Shown piece after piece: positions 3,942-6,283 of a stretch of 6,283 nt of DNA. Below the pieces are notes generated by a model. The model ran no database searches. It had not been told where the DNA came from and saw nothing but the letters and a program-made list of their open reading frames with translations. Numbering within the stretch: the stretch's first letter is position 1; every line of letters begins with the position of its first letter. This stretch comes from DTU018 sp029550685 (lineage in GTDB: Bacteria; Bacillota; Syntrophomonadia; Syntrophomonadales; Syntrophomonadaceae), in the NCBI GenBank assembly GCA_035412805.1, contig DAONVO010000112.1:1-6283 (forward strand). The letters run 5' to 3'. A program made the position numbers and the translations under genes.

Positions 3942-5276
3942 ATGTCGTATATTGCAGAGGTGTTGGAGAGGGTTGTTAAGAGAAACCCTAATGAACCTGA
4001 ATTCCATCAGGCTGTCAGGGAGGTATTGGAGTCTCTCGAGCCTGTTATAGAACGCCGGCCAGAGTTGGTGGAAAACGGCGTGATAGAGCGCCTGGTGGAA
4101 CCGGAGCGGCAGATAATGTTTCGGGTTCCCTGGGTTGACGACAATGGTCAGGTGCAGGTAAATCGAGGCTTCCGCGTAGAATTTAACAGTGCCATCGGCC
4201 CTTACAAAGGAGGGCTTCGCTTTCACCCTTCCGTTAATGCCAGCATTATTAAATTCCTAGGTTTTGAACAGATTTTCAAAAACTCTCTCACCGGGTTGCC
4301 CATTGGCGGGGGCAAAGGCGGCAGTGATTTCGATCCCAAGGGAAAATCAGATGCAGAAGTAATGCGCTTTTGCCAGAGTTTTATGACTGAACTCTACCGG
4401 CATATTGGTCCGGATACTGATGTACCGGCAGGAGATATTGGGGTAGGTAGCCGGGAAATAGGGTATATGTTTGGCCAGTACAAACGCATCAGTAATGCCT
4501 ATGAAGGTGTATTAACCGGCAAGGGTATTACTTGGGGAGGCAGTTTGGTTCGAACAGAGGCTACGGGTTACGGCCTGGTCTATTTTACTGAAGAAATGCT
4601 CAAAGAGCGGGGCGAAACCTTCGACGGCAAAAGGGTAGTAATATCCGGTTCGGGCAATGTGGCCATATATGCAGCTCAAAAGGTCAGGGAACTGGGAGGC
4701 ATTGTGGTGGCTATGAGCGATTCCTCCGGGTATATTGTGGATGAAAAGGGCATAGATCTGCAAACCATCAAGCGCCTGAAAGAAGTGGAGCGCAAGCGCT
4801 GCCGGGAATACACCGGCGAACACTCAAATGCTTGTTACTATGAAGGCTGTGATAGTATTTGGGAGGTGCCTTGTGATATTGCCTTACCCTGCGCTACCCA
4901 GAATGAACTGGATGAAAAGGCAGCTGTTAAACTAATTGCCAATGGCTGTATCGCTGTTGCGGAAGGGGCCAACATGCCCTGCACACCTGAAGCAGTCGAG
5001 CTGTTTCATGAGAATAAGGTGCTCTTTGCTCCGGGCAAAGCGGCTAACGCCGGGGGAGTAGCAGTTTCAGCCCTGGAGATGTCCCAGAACAGCATGCGCT
5101 ATACCTGGACCTTTGAGGAAGTTGATATGCGGCTGAAAAACATTATGATCGACATTTACAACAAGTCCTGCCAGGCTGCCCGGGAATACGGATATGAAGG
5201 TAATCTGGTGGTTGGCGCCAATATAGCTGGCTTCTTGAAAGTAGCTGATGCCATGTTAGCTCAGGGAGTAGTATAA
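3942..5276 (+). CDS. gdhA: NADP-specific glutamate dehydrogenase
   Basis: The enzyme interconverts 2-oxoglutarate plus ammonium and glutamate using NADP(H) in the cytoplasm (EC 1.4.1.4). The 444-residue length is that of the hexameric bacterial family (about 445-450). Catalytic residues fall at the positions familiar from the Clostridium symbiosum enzyme: Lys89 (GPYKGG), Lys113, Lys125 in GGGKGG, Asp165 in PAGDIGVG, and Ser381 in ALEMS. The dinucleotide domain has GSGNVA (236-241). The following strand ends in SDSSG (259-263), as in E. coli GdhA and unlike the SGPDG of the NAD-specific clostridial enzyme, so NADP is the likely cofactor. The ATG at 3942 is preceded by AAAGGGGGA; a TTG ten codons upstream is in frame but its extension (QEASKGGTS) is simply translated binding site. 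It has its own promoter and terminator. Lying next to nfnAB, it probably draws on the NADPH pool that Nfn makes. Confidence 0.96.
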   Translation: MSYIAEVLERVVKRNPNEPEFHQAVREVLESLEPVIERRPELVENGVIERLVEPERQIMFRVPWVDDNGQVQVNRGFRVEFNSAIGPYKGGLRFHPSVNASIIKFLGFEQIFKNSLTGLPIGGGKGGSDFDPKGKSDAEVMRFCQSFMTELYRHIGPDTDVPAGDIGVGSREIGYMFGQYKRISNAYEGVLTGKGITWGGSLVRTEATGYGLVYFTEEMLKERGETFDGKRVVISGSGNVAIYAAQKVRELGGIVVAMSDSSGYIVDEKGIDLQTIKRLKEVERKRCREYTGEHSNACYYEGCDSIWEVPCDIALPCATQNELDEKAAVKLIANGCIAVAEGANMPCTPEAVELFHENKVLFAPGKAANAGGVAVSALEMSQNSMRYTWTFEEVDMRLKNIMIDIYNKSCQAAREYGYEGNLVVGANIAGFLKVADAMLAQGVV

Positions 5277-5296
5277 TACAGTTTTTCGTTTAGTAT

Positions 5297-5340
5297 AGAG
5301 GTTGTTCCCTTGTCAGCAGGGTCAACCTCTTTTGCTTTTT
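5297..5340 (+). terminator. Intrinsic terminator of gdhA
   Basis: AGAGGTTG (5297-5304) pairs with CAACCTCT (5323-5330). An inner CCCT/AGGG pairing (5307-5310 with 5318-5321) lengthens the hairpin. It is followed by TTTGCTTTTT. It starts about 20 bp after the gdhA stop. Confidence 0.88.
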
Positions 5341-5366
5341 ATAATCAGGTTTTTCTGCAGTTGTTT

Positions 5367-5407
5367 CCCGGCTGAATACTGATTGATTTCGAGTTTGCAC
5401 CCGGCTG
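5367..5407. repeat. 8-bp direct repeat in the isomerase promoter region
   Basis: CCCGGCTG occurs at 5367-5374 and 5400-5407, 33 bp apart, or about three helical turns. The second copy abuts the extended -10 of the promoter, so a bound protein would block or reshape it. GC-rich words stand out in this AT-rich spacer, but with only two copies the functional reading is tentative. Confidence 0.35.
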
Positions 5408-5416
5408 TGTTATAAT
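5387..5416 (+). promoter_or_regulatory. Predicted extended -10 promoter of the isomerase gene
   Basis: A perfect TATAAT (5411-5416) is preceded by TGT, the extended -10 signature. The -35 is poor: TTTCGA (5387-5392) at 18 bp is the best available. Transcription would start near 5423, a short leader before AGGAGG at 5435-5440. Confidence 0.65.
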
Positions 5417-5447
5417 TAGCTTTAATGTAATTGTAGGAGGACGGCGG

Positions 5448-6283
5448 ATGTACAAGAAAATGTATGGCCTGACACTGGCTTTAATTATGGTATGCTCGCT
5501 TTTTATGCTTACAGGATGTCAGGAGGGTAAGCAAGAAAAAACTATTGGAGAAGTTAATGGGGATGCCATTACTCAGAAGCAATTTGACCAGCATTATAGG
5601 TTGGTAATCAATTACTTTCAACAGACTTATGGAGAAATTGATGAAGAAAAGGACCAGGAAATACTAGAAAACCTTAAAGATAGCACCTTTGAAGACCTGG
5701 TTATCCAGAAGCTTGTTTGGCAGGAAGCTAAAAGGAGAGGTATTGAAGTTGATAAGGAGCAGGTGGAACAGGATTTAGAAAAAGTGGCCGAGCAACTAAA
5801 TAAACAGGAGGAAAACGGATACGAGAAATATCTTAAGGAACATGGATTTGACGAGGAATTTCTAAGACAAAGGTTGGAAACCGAGTACCTGTACTCCCGG
5901 CTGGGAGAAGAAGTAACCAGCGATTTAACTGTTACTGAAGAGGAGTGCCGGGAATACTATGACCAGAACAAGGAGGCTTTCTCCCATCCAGCCGGAAAAC
6001 AAATCTATCATATACTGGTAGGAACCCAGCAGGAAGCGGAGGAAGTTTTGGCTAAACTGAAGCAGGGAGAGTCCTTCAGTGACTTGGCTGCCCAGTATTC
6101 TATCGACCCAGGCAGCAAGCTCCAGGGTGGAGATGTTGGGGTGGTTAACCAGGATACTAACTTTGTGGAACCCTTCAAGGAGGCTGCTCTGCAGTTGCCG
6201 CCGGGGGAACTGCTTACCACGCCGGTAGAGAGTGAATATGGTTTTCATATAATTAGGGCCGGGAAGCAGTTAGAGGAAGGCAT
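5448..6283 (+). CDS. PrsA/SurA-like lipoprotein peptidyl-prolyl cis-trans isomerase (3' end outside window)
   Basis: The reading frame is open from the ATG at 5448 (AGGAGG seven bases before) to the right edge, giving 278 residues. Residues 1-23 form a lipoprotein signal with Lys3-Lys4, a hydrophobic core and the lipobox LTGC, so Cys24 would be lipidated and the protein anchored outside the membrane. Residues 30-175 are a charged, helical SurA-N-like chaperone region opening with IGEVNGDAIT. From about residue 180 a parvulin (PpiC) domain begins, showing YHILVG, FSDLAAQYSIDPGS, GGDVG and YGFHII, with both family histidines (His184 in YHIL and the one in YGFHII). PrsA-type proteins assist folding of secreted proteins after export. 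The parvulin domain is nearly complete; only the C-terminal end is missing. It is a separate transcription unit from gdhA. The symbol prsA is not assigned because such genes have several paralogues. Confidence 0.9.
   Translation, partial: MYKKMYGLTLALIMVCSLFMLTGCQEGKQEKTIGEVNGDAITQKQFDQHYRLVINYFQQTYGEIDEEKDQEILENLKDSTFEDLVIQKLVWQEAKRRGIEVDKEQVEQDLEKVAEQLNKQEENGYEKYLKEHGFDEEFLRQRLETEYLYSRLGEEVTSDLTVTEEECREYYDQNKEAFSHPAGKQIYHILVGTQQEAEEVLAKLKQGESFSDLAAQYSIDPGSKLQGGDVGVVNQDTNFVEPFKEAALQLPPGELLTTPVESEYGFHIIRAGKQLEEG

Overview
The window looks like a chromosomal segment of an anaerobic, spore-former-type Firmicute (class Clostridia; a Syntrophomonas-like organism would fit). This is inferred from strong AGGAGG-type ribosome binding sites, GTG starts, an NfnAB electron-bifurcating transhydrogenase, a YlbF-family protein and a PrsA-like lipoprotein foldase. 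Coding DNA is of moderate GC and the spacers are AT-rich. The species assignment is a guess; no rRNA or marker gene is present.

Layout. Positions 1-720 belong to two minus-strand transcription units. The first, at the left edge, has its own promoter. It starts with a previously unlisted 32-residue single-pass membrane peptide (44-142), and a second gene begins at position 7 and leaves the window. The second unit is a solitary 63-residue ribbon-helix-helix DNA-binding protein (353-544), closed by two tandem intrinsic terminators. Upstream of it lies a 409-bp non-coding, AT-rich region holding a perfect 24-bp palindrome that overlaps a predicted promoter, plus several shorter repeats.

From 981 onward everything is on the plus strand: a YlbF/YheA-family helical protein; the nfnA-nfnB pair (overlapping by 19 bp, translationally coupled, ended by a strong terminator); gdhA, an NADP-type hexameric glutamate dehydrogenase with its own near-consensus promoter, an upstream inverted repeat and its own terminator; and the 5' part of a lipoprotein peptidyl-prolyl isomerase that runs off the right edge.

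How they fit together. NfnAB reversibly couples NADH and reduced ferredoxin to NADPH, and GdhA uses NADPH to assimilate ammonium into glutamate (or makes NADPH in the reverse direction). Their adjacency suggests a redox/nitrogen module, although each has its own promoter and terminator. The isomerase and the left-hand genes appear unrelated.

I do not see a clearly new biological system. The items most worth a second look are the palindrome/orphan RHH regulator arrangement and the tiny membrane peptide heading an operon.
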